In this document: positions 15,491 through 23,436 of the stretch, piece after piece | Numbering within the stretch: position 1 is the stretch's first letter | How the letters are laid out: each line of letters starts with the position of its first letter | Translations under genes and position numbers: made by a program | Notes under the pieces: model-generated | Database searches by the model: none | Told to the model about the DNA's origin: nothing | Seen by the model: only the letters and a program-made list of their open reading frames with translations | Source: Phenylobacterium sp. | Lineage (GTDB): Bacteria > Pseudomonadota > Alphaproteobacteria > Caulobacterales > Caulobacteraceae | Direction: 5' to 3' | Length of the DNA: 35,509 nucleotides | Assembly: GCF_016124325.1 (NCBI RefSeq) | Contig: NZ_WGNY01000009.1 | Span: forward strand, 1 to 35,509

Positions 15491-17812
15491 ATGAACGCGC
15501 ACGAACTGATGCTGGCGGCGGCGGCCGGCGCCGTGAGCCTGGCGCTCTCCGCCGTCCTCTGGGCGCTGGCCCAACGGCGCGCGGCCGACCGGCGCGTGGC
15601 GGCCTTGAACGCGCGCATCCGCCAGCTCGAAGTCGGAGCCGAGGCGGCCCAGGCTTCGGCCGAGGCCTTCGATTCCGCCCTGCTGGCGGTGGAGGACGGC
15701 CAGGCCCTGCTGGCCTCGGGCGGCGAGAGCCTGTCGGTGGTCTGCGAGGCCCTGGGCCTGGCGCAGGCCGATCCGCAATATGTGCTGAACGCCCTGATGC
15801 GGGCCGATCCCGACCATGCGCGGCGCCTGCGCGGCCTGTTCGAGCGGGGCGAGGCCTGCGCCTTCGAGGTCAAGGGACCGGCCGGCGTGGTCACGGTCGA
15901 GGGCCGCGCGGCCGGCGCGCTGGCCTGGCTGCGGGTCTCGGCGGTGCTGGGCGAGGACCAGGGCCTGCCCACCGCGCCGCGCTTCGTCGCCTTCCTCAAC
16001 GCGCGAACGAATCCGGCCTGGATCGCGGCGGCCGACGGGTCCCCCGTCTGGGTCAACGCCGCCTGGCTGAAGGCGGTCGACGCCGGCAGCCTCGACGAGG
16101 CCGCCCGCCGGGGCGTCGCCTTCGACCGCGGAGCCGACGCCATCGCCAGCGAGGCGGCCAACATGGGCCAGCGGCGCGAGGCCGTGCGCTGGCTCAGCCT
16201 CGCCGGCCGCCGCCGCGCCTTCCTCATCTCGGCCCAGCCTCTCGAGGGCGGCGGCGTCGGGGTCTGGACCGACGACGTCACCGACCTGGAGGAGGCCCGC
16301 GAGGAGACCAAGCGCAACGTCGAGGCCCACGACGAAACGCTCAACCGCATCGACGACGCCGTGGTGATCTTCGATCGGGCCAAGCGGCTGAGCTTCCACA
16401 ACACCGCCTTCGCCGAGCTGTGGGGGGTGGAGCCGGCCTGGCTCACCGAGCGGCCGACCCACGGCGAGATCCTCGACCGCCTGCGCCAGCGCCGCCGCCT
16501 GCCCGAGACGGCCGACTACGCCAAGTGGAAGGCCGCCGAACTCGCCCGCTACGAACAGCTGGAAGCCCAGCCCGACGACATGTGGAGCCTGCCCGACGGG
16601 CGCACGCTGCGCGTCGTGCGCCAGGCCCACCCCATGGGAGGCCTCCTGCTGCTGTTCGCCGACATCACCGGCGAGCTGAAGATGAAGGCCCAGTACAACG
16701 CCCTCATCCAGGTCCAGCAGGCCACGCTCGACAAGCTGTCCGACGCGGTGGCGGTGTTCGGCTCGGACGGCCGCCTGCGCCTGCACAACGAGAGCTTCGA
16801 GCAGTTCTGGAACATCACCCCGCTGCAGCTCGAGGCGGCCGGCGACTTCGAGGGGGTGGTCGAGCTGTGCGTGCCCAAGCTGCACGACATGGCGTTCTGG
16901 AAGGAACTGAAGGGCCGGGTGGCCGATCCCGATCCCGCCGCCCGCATGCCGATCACCGGCGAGGCGCAGACCTCCGATGACCGGATCATCGAATACCGCA
17001 CCCGCCCGCTGCCCGACGGCGCCACCCTGATCGCCTTCACCGACGTCACCGACGCGCGGCGCCTGCAGAGCGCGCTCACCGACCGCGAGCAGGCGCTCAG
17101 CGAGGCCGAGCGCCTGAAGCGCGACTTCGTCGGCAATGTCTCGTACGAGCTGCGCACCCCGCTCACCACGATCATCGGCTACTCCGAACTGCTGGAGCAC
17201 GCCGGCGACGGTCTGCCCGAGCGCGCCCGCGGCTATGCGGCGTCGGTCAAGGCGGCGGCCACCCAGCTCGCCCGCTCGATCGACGACGTGCTCGACATGG
17301 CCCAGATCGACGCCGACGAGATGGCGCTCGATCTCGCCGAGGTGAACGTGGCCGACCTGCTGATCGACGTGGCCAGCCGCTGGCGCGCCGAGGCCGAGCC
17401 GCACAAGGTCTCCCTCGTCCTGGAACGGCCGCACGAGGTGGGCGTGATCCGCGGCGACCGGCGCCGGCTCGCCCAGGTGCTCGACCACCTGATGGAGAAC
17501 GCCATCGCTCAGACGCCGCCGGGCGGGACGGTGACGCTGGCGGCGCGCAAGGGCCTGAGCGAGGTGCAGCTCCAGGTCTCCGACACCGGCCGGGGCATCC
17601 CGTTCCACGTCCAGGCGCACATCTTCGACCGCTTCATCGGCCGCGAACGCGGCGGTCCGGGCCTGGGCCTGGCGCTGGTGAAGGCGATCACCGAGCTCCA
17701 TGGCGGCTGGGTGGCGCTGGAGAGCGAGCCGGGCGCCGGCGCCACCTTCACGTGCCACCTGCCGGAAGAGGCGCACGCGGTCAGCCAGCCCGAGCTGGGC
17801 TTCGCGAGCTAA
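15491..17812 (+). CDS. divL: Cell-cycle pseudokinase DivL (tyrosine at the phospho-accepting site)
   Basis: A 773-residue membrane-anchored PAS-domain kinase. One N-terminal membrane helix (about 5-27) is followed by a coiled coil, a divergent N-terminal sensory region, two PAS-like domains (about 280-390 and 410-520), a DHp helix pair and a HATPase domain (about 640-760; DTGRGIP, GGPGLGLALVKAI). The H-box reads NVSYELRTPL: Tyr552 replaces the histidine, the hallmark of DivL (Tyr550 in Caulobacter). In Caulobacter, DivL binds phosphorylated-state-dependent DivK and controls the CckA kinase, hence CtrA activity and asymmetric division. Length and the Tyr site agree with orthology. ATG at 15491. 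It is followed by an extragenic repeat, then a convergent gene. Confidence 0.95.
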   Translation: MNAHELMLAAAAGAVSLALSAVLWALAQRRAADRRVAALNARIRQLEVGAEAAQASAEAFDSALLAVEDGQALLASGGESLSVVCEALGLAQADPQYVLNALMRADPDHARRLRGLFERGEACAFEVKGPAGVVTVEGRAAGALAWLRVSAVLGEDQGLPTAPRFVAFLNARTNPAWIAAADGSPVWVNAAWLKAVDAGSLDEAARRGVAFDRGADAIASEAANMGQRREAVRWLSLAGRRRAFLISAQPLEGGGVGVWTDDVTDLEEAREETKRNVEAHDETLNRIDDAVVIFDRAKRLSFHNTAFAELWGVEPAWLTERPTHGEILDRLRQRRRLPETADYAKWKAAELARYEQLEAQPDDMWSLPDGRTLRVVRQAHPMGGLLLLFADITGELKMKAQYNALIQVQQATLDKLSDAVAVFGSDGRLRLHNESFEQFWNITPLQLEAAGDFEGVVELCVPKLHDMAFWKELKGRVADPDPAARMPITGEAQTSDDRIIEYRTRPLPDGATLIAFTDVTDARRLQSALTDREQALSEAERLKRDFVGNVSYELRTPLTTIIGYSELLEHAGDGLPERARGYAASVKAAATQLARSIDDVLDMAQIDADEMALDLAEVNVADLLIDVASRWRAEAEPHKVSLVLERPHEVGVIRGDRRRLAQVLDHLMENAIAQTPPGGTVTLAARKGLSEVQLQVSDTGRGIPFHVQAHIFDRFIGRERGGPGLGLALVKAITELHGGWVALESEPGAGATFTCHLPEEAHAVSQPELGFAS

Positions 17813-17830
17813 GGCGGCCTCATTCCCACC

Positions 17831-17979
17831 GTGTCATCCCGGTTTCGGCGAAGCCGAAGACCGGGACCCATAAGCTCCGATGCTGGAGGCGATTTGCGGC
17901 GGCGACGCCCGGACATATTTGCGACCGATCGTGCTCATGGGTCCCGGTCTTGCGCCTACGGCGCAAACCGGGATGACAC
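17831..17979. repeat. Extragenic palindromic element bounded by GTGTCATCCCGG / CCGGGATGACAC (copy 2)
   Basis: A 149-bp element of the same design as 5188-5329: outer ends at 17831-17842 and 17968-17979 and inner inverted pair GACCGGGACCCAT (17859-17871) / ATGGGTCCCGGTC (17937-17949). Short stem-loops (GGCGAAGCC; GCGCCTACGGCGC) sit between outer and inner arms. Like copy 1 it lies between convergent genes. Confidence 0.82.
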
Positions 17980-18007
17980 ACGGGGGGGAGACGCTCGCCA
18001 GCGTCCC

Positions 18008-18523
18008 TCAGTTCTCCGGCGCGGTCTCGATCGGGTTGTCCATCCGGGGGTCGAGGCTGGCCGTCTTCATCGCGTCCTCGAGCTTGCGCACCGGATCGGC
18101 CGAGGTTGTCGTGAAGGCGAGCGTGGCCGGCGCGGCCCGCGTATGGCCGATGTTGGCGAAGCCGCGGTCCGGCGCGGGGGCGGCGTTCAGGGCGATCGAA
18201 TAGCTGTGGCCCGGCTTGGTCGTGCACAGCAGGACGAAGGTCTTGGCGTCGTTCAGCAGCCGCGGCGTCTTCAGGCAGTCGGGCGCGTCGCCGCCGGCCG
18301 CGGGCGCCAGGTCGAAGCCCGTCTCCAGCATCTTCTGGTCGAAGGTCAGCTTCAGCACCAGGACGCCTGGTGCGACGGCCTGTCCCGCCGCCGGGAAGCT
18401 GCCGACCAGACGCGGCGGTTCGGTCACCGGGGCGACGACGACGCCCTGGACCTCGTGGGGCTGGGCGGGCGGATCGGCGGCGGCGGCCAGGGAGGCGAAG
18501 AGGAGCCAGGCGGAGAACGGCAT
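18008..18523 (-). CDS. Exported protein of unknown function with an Ig-like (SbsA-type) fold
   Basis: A 171-residue protein with a signal peptide (MPFSAWLLFASLAAAADP). The region PRLVGSFPAAGQAVAPGVLVLKLTFDQKM resembles the start of SbsA-type Ig-like domains ('P..G...V....I.ITFD.PM'), followed by beta-rich segments (KTFVLLCTTKPGHSYSIALN, ATLAFTTTSAD). It has two cysteines, in APDCLKTP and LLCTTKP, which may form a disulfide. No enzymatic motif. It is convergent with divL; upstream are two large palindromes. The fold call is tentative. Confidence 0.65.
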   Translation of the reverse strand: MPFSAWLLFASLAAAADPPAQPHEVQGVVVAPVTEPPRLVGSFPAAGQAVAPGVLVLKLTFDQKMLETGFDLAPAAGGDAPDCLKTPRLLNDAKTFVLLCTTKPGHSYSIALNAAPAPDRGFANIGHTRAAPATLAFTTTSADPVRKLEDAMKTASLDPRMDNPIETAPEN

Positions 18524-18578
18524 GGCGCCAAGCTGGACGTTCAGAGCGACGACAACAAGGCGCCTTCGCGCGTCCTCA

Positions 18579-18622
18579 GAGCCTTCCCGGATCAGGTGGG
18601 ATCACCTGATCCGGGAAGGCTC
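18579..18622. repeat. Perfect 20+20 bp inverted repeat with a 4-bp loop
   Basis: Arms 18579-18598 and 18603-18622 are perfectly complementary, with loop GGAT. The arms contain CCCGGATCAGGTG, a sequence type found in dispersed alphaproteobacterial extragenic repeats. It lies between two minus-strand genes. No T-run follows on either side, so it is a palindromic repeat unit more than a classic terminator. Confidence 0.85.
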
Positions 18623-18638
18623 GATCTTCAAGCATATG

Positions 18639-18687
18639 GAGCCCGTCCGGGCGGGTGAACCGGTATCCACTTCACCCTGACGGGCTC
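18639..18687. repeat. Imperfect stem-loop directly behind the LuxR-type gene
   Basis: GAGCCCGTC (18639-18647) pairs with GACGGGCTC (18679-18687), and the inner GGGTGAA (18653-18659) pairs with TTCACCC (18671-18677). The last base belongs to the stop codon of the LuxR-type gene. Together with 18579-18622 it may form one composite extragenic repeat and could end the regulator transcript. Confidence 0.7.
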
Positions 18688-19826
18688 TAGATCATCCAGG
18701 GATCGCCGGCGGCCGCCAGCAGCTTGGTCAGCTCCGCCTGGCGGCTGACGCCGGTCTTCTCGAAGATGCGCACCAGGTGGCCGCGCACGGTGTAGAAGCT
18801 GATCCCCAGGCGTTCGGCCGCCTCGCGCGGCGTGTCGCCCTCGAAGAGCGCGGCCGCGACCCGCGCCTCCGCCGGGCTGAGGCCGAAGATGTCGCGCAGG
18901 CGCTCCTCCGACAGCCGTCGCGGCGTCTCCAGGTCGTTCACGCAGACCAGCACGGTGGGCGCCTGGCGGATCGCGACCGAGGCCTCCGCGCGGAGCGGCG
19001 CCACCGAGACGGGGATCGGGAGGCGGCGGGCCAGGGAGATCAGGGTCATGGCGCCGCCCCTCCGCTCCCAGGGCGTCGCCGCGCCGGCGCGGGCGATCAG
19101 GCCGTGGAGTTGCTGGGTCGCGCGGGAGGACGCCGCCGACAGGCGCCCGCCCACGACGCCCACGCCGATCCGGGCCGTCATCAGCGCCTCGGCGGCGGGA
19201 TTGGCGTAGAGCACCCGCCCGTCGGCCTCCACGACGAACAGCGCGTGCGGCGAGGCGGCCAACCCGGCCTCGCCCGCGAGCCGCCGCGGCTGTTGGGCGA
19301 CGACCTTCTGACCGAGGTCGAAGGCGCGGATCACGTGCTGATGGAGCCGGCGCGCCAGCCCCAGCGCAGGCTCGCCGAAGCGGTCCTTCTGGGCTGTCCG
19401 CGAGACCATCAGGAAGGCGGCGTCGTCGCCGTGCGCGGTCAGGCCGAGGCGTAGCACCGAGTGGAGGCCGAACGGGCGCATGAACTCGTTGTAGAACGGG
19501 GTCCGGACCAGCTCGGCCTTCGGCATGGCGTCGTCGTCGGCGACGATGTGCGGAACGAAATGGCGGACCCGGTCGCGCGGGCTGTTCTGCCAGCGCTGGC
19601 TGGGGTGGCGGGTCGCGAACGCGCCGAAGTAGGTGGGCAGCACGCCGGGATCGAGCCGCGCGGCGAGCCCCTGGCCCCGGCGCGATCGCTGGTCCTGCCA
19701 GACGAGCGCGGCGCTGGCGCCGCCCATGGCGTCGGCGAAGGCTTCGAGGAATCCCGGCCACAGCTCGGGATCGACCGCGGCGCCGTACGCCAGGTCGAGG
19801 ACGCGTCCGACGCTCGCCTCGTCCAT
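18687..19826 (-). CDS. LuxR-type helix-turn-helix transcriptional regulator
   Basis: A 379-residue protein. The C-terminal LuxR/GerE DNA-binding domain covers about residues 312-372 (FGLSPAEARVAAALFEGDTPREAAERLGISFYTVRGHLVRIFEKTG). The middle has a PAS-like segment (ALFVVEADGRVLYANPAAEALM, about 195-215), and the N-terminal 160 residues are a sensory region without an autoinducer-binding signature. The architecture fits stand-alone regulators found beside catabolic genes. It lies upstream of, and on the same strand as, the ferredoxin/reductase pair beyond a 455-bp gap, so it might control the P450 system; this is inference. ATG at 19824-19826; weak ribosome binding site. Confidence 0.85.
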   Translation of the reverse strand: MDEASVGRVLDLAYGAAVDPELWPGFLEAFADAMGGASAALVWQDQRSRRGQGLAARLDPGVLPTYFGAFATRHPSQRWQNSPRDRVRHFVPHIVADDDAMPKAELVRTPFYNEFMRPFGLHSVLRLGLTAHGDDAAFLMVSRTAQKDRFGEPALGLARRLHQHVIRAFDLGQKVVAQQPRRLAGEAGLAASPHALFVVEADGRVLYANPAAEALMTARIGVGVVGGRLSAASSRATQQLHGLIARAGAATPWERRGGAMTLISLARRLPIPVSVAPLRAEASVAIRQAPTVLVCVNDLETPRRLSEERLRDIFGLSPAEARVAAALFEGDTPREAAERLGISFYTVRGHLVRIFEKTGVSRQAELTKLLAAAGDPWMI

Positions 19827-20026
19827 TCCCGCCCCCGATCCGTCGCAAGTCGACGCATTTCGGCCGGCCGGAACAGTCCATTTGCACCTATGGCCCGTCC
19901 GCCGAACCGCTTTTCCTGCGCTTCAAGTCGCCGCGGTGGTGACGAGGATTTCAACCGCGCGGGGCGAGGAACGCAATGCGGAACTCCTGCTGCGCGACCA
20001 CGGCCCAACGCATGATGGAGCGGAGA

Positions 20027-20155
20027 ATGCGGATTTCCCACGTGTCGGCCGGTGTCGCGCCGGGGCCCGGGAGCCGTCCGCTCATGATCGTCGGCGTCGG
20101 CGGACTCGGGGCAAAGCTGCGCGCCCGCCGCAGCCTGCGAGCGTCGGCCGTCTAG
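20027..20155 (+). CDS. Doubtful small ORF (42 aa)
   Basis: ATG at 20027 with a reasonable GGAG site 8-10 nt upstream and a stop TAG at 20153-20155. The product begins MRISHVSAGVAPGPGS and ends in a basic segment (LRARRSLRASAV). In DNA this GC-rich, chance ORFs of this size are common. I list it only because the site spacing is good and the surrounding gap is otherwise empty. Confidence 0.15.
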   Translation: MRISHVSAGVAPGPGSRPLMIVGVGGLGAKLRARRSLRASAV

Positions 20156-20247
20156 GCGGCCGACAAACGGCCGGGCGGCGGCTGCGGGTTCCGTGTCTAC
20201 CCGCGGCGGTCGTCCGGCCGCACTTGCGTATCGATTGTCAGGAGGCG

Positions 20248-20269
20248 GTCCCGGCGTTCGCGCCGGGAC
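20248..20269. terminator. Hairpin behind the ferredoxin gene
   Basis: GTCCCGGCG / CGCCGGGAC with a TTCG loop (20248-20269), a stable tetraloop stem 12 bp past the ferredoxin stop codon. No T-run follows on the minus strand, so it is a possible 3' end or stabiliser and not a standard intrinsic terminator. Confidence 0.5.
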
Positions 20270-20281
20270 GCGCATCGCGCC

Positions 20282-20602
20282 TCAGTGCTGGCTTTCCGGC
20301 ATGGTGACGATCAGGCCGTCCAGCTCGTCGGTCACCTTGATCTGGCACGAGAGGCGGCTGTTGTCCTCGACGCCTTCGGCGAAGTCGAGCATCGACTCTT
20401 CCATGGCCGAGCGCTCGCCGGTCTTCGCGAGCCATTCCTCTTTCACATAGACGTGGCAGGTGGCGCAGGCGCAGGCGCCGCCGCAGTCGGCGTCGATGCC
20501 CGGGATGTTGTTCTTCACGGCGCCTTCCATGACGGACAGGCCGTTCTTCACGTCGACGACGTGTTCGGCGCCGTTGTGTTCGATGTAGGTGATCTTGGCC
20601 AT
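20282..20602 (-). CDS. 2Fe-2S ferredoxin, putidaredoxin/adrenodoxin type
   Basis: A 106-residue [2Fe-2S] ferredoxin with the P450-type ligand pattern Cys40-x5-Cys46-x2-Cys49 ... Cys86 ([25 protein letters not shown]) and the acidic helix [16 protein letters not shown] used for docking to reductase and P450. It carries electrons from the FAD reductase encoded immediately upstream to a P450, most likely the CYP153-type enzyme at 22133. ATG at 20600-20602. The gap to the reductase gene is 90 bp, compatible with one transcript. Confidence 0.93.
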   Translation of the reverse strand: MAKITYIEHNGAEHVVDVKNGLSVMEGAVKNNIPGIDADCGGACACATCHVYVKEEWLAKTGERSAMEESMLDFAEGVEDNSRLSCQIKVTDELDGLIVTMPESQH

Positions 20603-20692
20603 TGGGCGCCCCTCACTAATCGCCGAGCCGTTCCCGCCTGCGGGACCCGGCTTCTTGTTGAAATGAGCACGCTTCCGCGCGAGTGGATCCGG

Positions 20693-21937
20693 TCATGAGG
20701 GCGCGCTCACGGCGGCGACCTCTTTCATGGAAACGGTCGGGTCCGCAAGCTTCGCCTTGTCCACGGGCTTGCGGCTCAGGATGAGGTTCTTCCCCATCAT
20801 GAATTCGGGCGGCGAGTTGATCGCCTCGACGGCCTGGATCTGGTCGCCCTTGAGGTGGAAGACCGCGAACTTCCCGTTGGCCGGATCGCCGCGGACCAGC
20901 ACCTCGTCGACATCGAAGGCGTAGCCCGCGATCTGGAGCTTCAGGTCGTACTGGTCCGACCACTGCCAGGGGCACTCGCCCGCCGGGCGCGGCCGGCCGG
21001 TGATGGCGCTGGCCGCCTGCTTGGCCTGTTCCAGGGCGTTGGGCACGCTCTCCATGCGGAACATGCGGTCGTAGATCGGCATCGGCCGGTGGGCCACGTC
21101 GCCGATGGCGAAGACCGACGGGTCGGTGACGCTGCGCGCGTCCAGGTCGACCACCACGCCGCGGGCGCATTCCAGACCGGCGTCCTTGGCCAGCTCGTCG
21201 TTCGGGACCGCGCCCACGCCGACCACGGCGGCGTCGCACGCCAGCACCCGGCCGTCGTCCAGCCGCACGCCGGTGATGTGGCCGCCTTCGCCCTCGAAGC
21301 CGGTGACGGTCGCGCCCAGTTCGAAGCGGACGCCGTGCTTCTCGTGATAGGCCTTGAAGAAGGTGGAGAGCGTCTCGCAGGCGACCCGGGCCAGCAGGCG
21401 CTGCTCGCGCTCCACCACGAACACCTCGGCGCCGAGCGCCCGGCCCGAGGCGGCGACCTCCAGGCCGATGTAGCCGCCGCCCACCACCGCCAGGGTCTTG
21501 CCCGGGCCGATCGTCGCCTTCAGCGCCTCGGCGTCGGCGGCGGTGCGCAGGAACAGCACGCCCTTCAGGTCCATGCCCGGGATCGGCAGGGCGATGGCCC
21601 GCGCGCCCGTGGCCAGGATCAGGATGTCGTAGGCCAGCGACGATCCGTCCGAGAGCGTGACGGTCTTCGCGCCCCGGTTCAGCGCCGTGGCCGTGACGCT
21701 GGGCCGGAAATCGATGTCGTTCTCGGCGTAGAATTCCACCGGCTTCAGCGCCAGCGAGTCCGCGTCGGCCTCGCCCTTGAGCCAGGCCTTGCTGAGCGGC
21801 GGGCGCTGGTAGGGCGCGATCGGTTCGGTCCCGACCAGGGTGATCGGTCCGCCGTGTCCGTACTGGCGCAACAGGGCCGCGGCCGTGCCGCCGGCATGGC
21901 CCGCGCCGATGATCACCACATGTGCGGCGTCGCTCAT
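20693..21937 (-). CDS. FAD-dependent ferredoxin reductase (putidaredoxin-reductase type)
   Basis: A 414-residue NADH:ferredoxin reductase. Domains: FAD-binding GxGxxG (VVIIGAGHAGGTAAALLRQYG, about residues 8-28), NAD-binding GGGYIGLEVAA (about 152-162), the second FAD motif ending in VFAIGDVAH (about 275-290), and the C-terminal reductase domain (WSDQYDLKLQIAG). The ATG at 21935-21937 follows GGAGAGA; the frame is open further upstream but without a plausible N-terminus. It is transcribed divergently from the P450 gene and in the same direction as the ferredoxin gene. Its leader holds the TGACG-N4-CGTCA palindrome. It completes the NADH-reductase-ferredoxin-P450 chain. Confidence 0.93.
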   Translation of the reverse strand: MSDAAHVVIIGAGHAGGTAAALLRQYGHGGPITLVGTEPIAPYQRPPLSKAWLKGEADADSLALKPVEFYAENDIDFRPSVTATALNRGAKTVTLSDGSSLAYDILILATGARAIALPIPGMDLKGVLFLRTAADAEALKATIGPGKTLAVVGGGYIGLEVAASGRALGAEVFVVEREQRLLARVACETLSTFFKAYHEKHGVRFELGATVTGFEGEGGHITGVRLDDGRVLACDAAVVGVGAVPNDELAKDAGLECARGVVVDLDARSVTDPSVFAIGDVAHRPMPIYDRMFRMESVPNALEQAKQAASAITGRPRPAGECPWQWSDQYDLKLQIAGYAFDVDEVLVRGDPANGKFAVFHLKGDQIQAVEAINSPPEFMMGKNLILSRKPVDKAKLADPTVSMKEVAAVSAPS

Positions 21938-21953
21938 ATCTCTCCGATGCCCA

Positions 21954-21975
21954 AAAGTGACGGCAGCGTCAACTT
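21954..21975. promoter_or_regulatory. Palindromic operator candidate between reductase and P450 genes
   Basis: AAAGTGACG (21954-21962), 4-bp spacer, CGTCAACTT (21967-21975): core TGACG-N4-CGTCA is perfect and the flanks nearly so. The centre is about 27 bp before the reductase start codon, a position suited to repression. It matches the site at 14363-14384, and in the minus-strand sense both read GACG-N4-CGTCACTTTTG. Confidence 0.65.
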
Positions 21976-22132
21976 CTCCGGCGCCCAGTTCGAGGCGCCG
22001 GGTCCGATGCTCCCATAGCGTCCTGACGGCGGGGGAGCCAATAACGGTTGTAGAACGCTGTTTGGATAGGCCCAATCAGGAGGCTGCGCCGGCCTGTGGG
22101 TCGATGCGCGGCCAACGACGGCGGAGGAAGCC

Positions 22133-23407
22133 ATGGACGACGGATCTATCGATTTCCGGGAGGCGGCCGCGGCCGAGGCCCGCAGCCTGCCGATCGAGGC
22201 GCTGAATCCGGCCCAGGCCGATCTGTTCGCCGCCGACGCCATGTGGCCGATCTTCGACCGCCTGCGCGCCGAGTCCCCGATCCACTACACGCCGCGCAAC
22301 GACGAGTACGACGGCTTCTGGTCGATCACCCGCTACCAGGACATCATGGCGGTCGACACCAACCACGAGGTGTTCTCCTCGGCCGACGGCATCGTCCTGC
22401 AGACGCTCGAGGCCAAGGCCGAGTCCGACAAGCGGCCGCGCGGCAACAGCTTCATCGGCATGGACCCGCCCGGCCATGACGTGCAGCGCAAGACGGTCAG
22501 CCCGGCCGTGGCGCCGCACAACCTGGCCCTGATGGCGCCGCTGATCCGCGAGCGCGCGGGCAAGATCCTCGACGACCTGCCGATCGGCCAGGAGTTCGAC
22601 TGGGTGGACCTGGTCTCGAAGGAGCTGACGGCCATGACCCTGGCCACGCTCTTCGACTATCCCCAAGAGCGCCGCCGCGAGCTCACGTTCTGGTCCGACA
22701 TGTTCACCAACGCCCCCGGCTTCGGCCCCGCCAAGAGCTGGGAGCACAAGCGCGAACAGGCCGACGCCTGCTTCGACGCCTTCGACGTGCTGTGGAAGGA
22801 ACGGGTGAACGCCGAGCCGAGGTTCGACCTCGTCTCGATGATGGCCCACGCCGAGGCCACCCGGAACCTCAGCGCGACCGACTATCACTCGAATGTCGTG
22901 CTGCTGATCATCGGCGGCAACGACACCACCCGGAACACCATCTCCGGCTCGGTCTACGCGCTGAACAAGAACCCCGACCAGTACGACAAGCTGCGCGCCA
23001 ACCCCGGCCTGATCCCCTCGATGGTGTCGGAGACCATCCGCTGGCAGACGCCGCTGGCGCACATGGCGCGCACCGCCACCCGCGACTTCGAGCTGGGCGG
23101 CAAGACGATCCGTGAGGGCGACCGGGTGGCCATGTGGTACGTCTCGGGCAACCGCGACGACGCCCAGATCGAGAACCCGAACGCCTACATCATCGATCGC
23201 GAGCGGCCGCGGAACCACCTGTCGTTCGGCTTCGGCATCCACCGCTGCGTGGGCAATCGCCTCGCCGAACTCCAGCTCACGATCATCTGGGAAGAGATCC
23301 TCAAGCGCTTCCCGACGATCCAGCTGGCGCGCGAGCCCCTGCGCACCCACTCGGTGTTCGTGAAGGGCTACGAGACCCTCCCGGTGGTGATCCCGACCCG
23401 CAACTGA
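22133..23407 (+). CDS. Cytochrome P450, CYP153 type (alkane/fatty-acid omega-hydroxylase)
   Basis: A soluble bacterial P450 of 424 residues. I-helix oxygen-activation motif IIGGNDTTRNTISG, ExxR in SETIRWQTPLAHMARTA, and heme loop LSFGFGIHRCVGNRLAELQL with the thiolate Cys372. The segments MWYVSGNRDD, IIDRERPRNHLSFGFGIHRCVGNRLAELQLTIIWEEILKRFP (given in pieces) and FVKGYETLPV are those I know from CYP153A enzymes, terminal hydroxylases of medium-chain alkanes and fatty acids. The ATG at 22133 has GGAGGAAG at ideal spacing. The divergent ferredoxin reductase and ferredoxin are the usual CYP153 partners. Family assignment is by memory of motifs; substrate range is inferred. Confidence 0.9.
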   Translation: MDDGSIDFREAAAAEARSLPIEALNPAQADLFAADAMWPIFDRLRAESPIHYTPRNDEYDGFWSITRYQDIMAVDTNHEVFSSADGIVLQTLEAKAESDKRPRGNSFIGMDPPGHDVQRKTVSPAVAPHNLALMAPLIRERAGKILDDLPIGQEFDWVDLVSKELTAMTLATLFDYPQERRRELTFWSDMFTNAPGFGPAKSWEHKREQADACFDAFDVLWKERVNAEPRFDLVSMMAHAEATRNLSATDYHSNVVLLIIGGNDTTRNTISGSVYALNKNPDQYDKLRANPGLIPSMVSETIRWQTPLAHMARTATRDFELGGKTIREGDRVAMWYVSGNRDDAQIENPNAYIIDRERPRNHLSFGFGIHRCVGNRLAELQLTIIWEEILKRFPTIQLAREPLRTHSVFVKGYETLPVVIPTRN

Positions 23408-23436
23408 GGGCGCGACGCCGCACCCCGGCTCAGCCT

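Larger units (their letters stand above)
19827..20281. other. 455-bp intergenic region with hairpins and one doubtful small ORF
   Basis: No established gene is seen. It contains the LuxR-type gene promoter side, a hairpin GTCGGCCG (20143-20150) / CGGCCGAC (20157-20164), and the stem at 20248-20269 behind the ferredoxin gene. A plus-strand ORF of 42 codons (20027-20155) has GGAGCGGAG before its ATG and ends inside the first hairpin loop; its Arg/Gly/Ala-rich product has no recognisable family. Confidence 0.5.

Noticed and set aside
14816..17776. Very long open frame antisense to divL (986 codons)
   Set aside because: It spans divL and part of the unknown gene at 14812; composition is typical of antisense GC-rich frames and no domain is visible.
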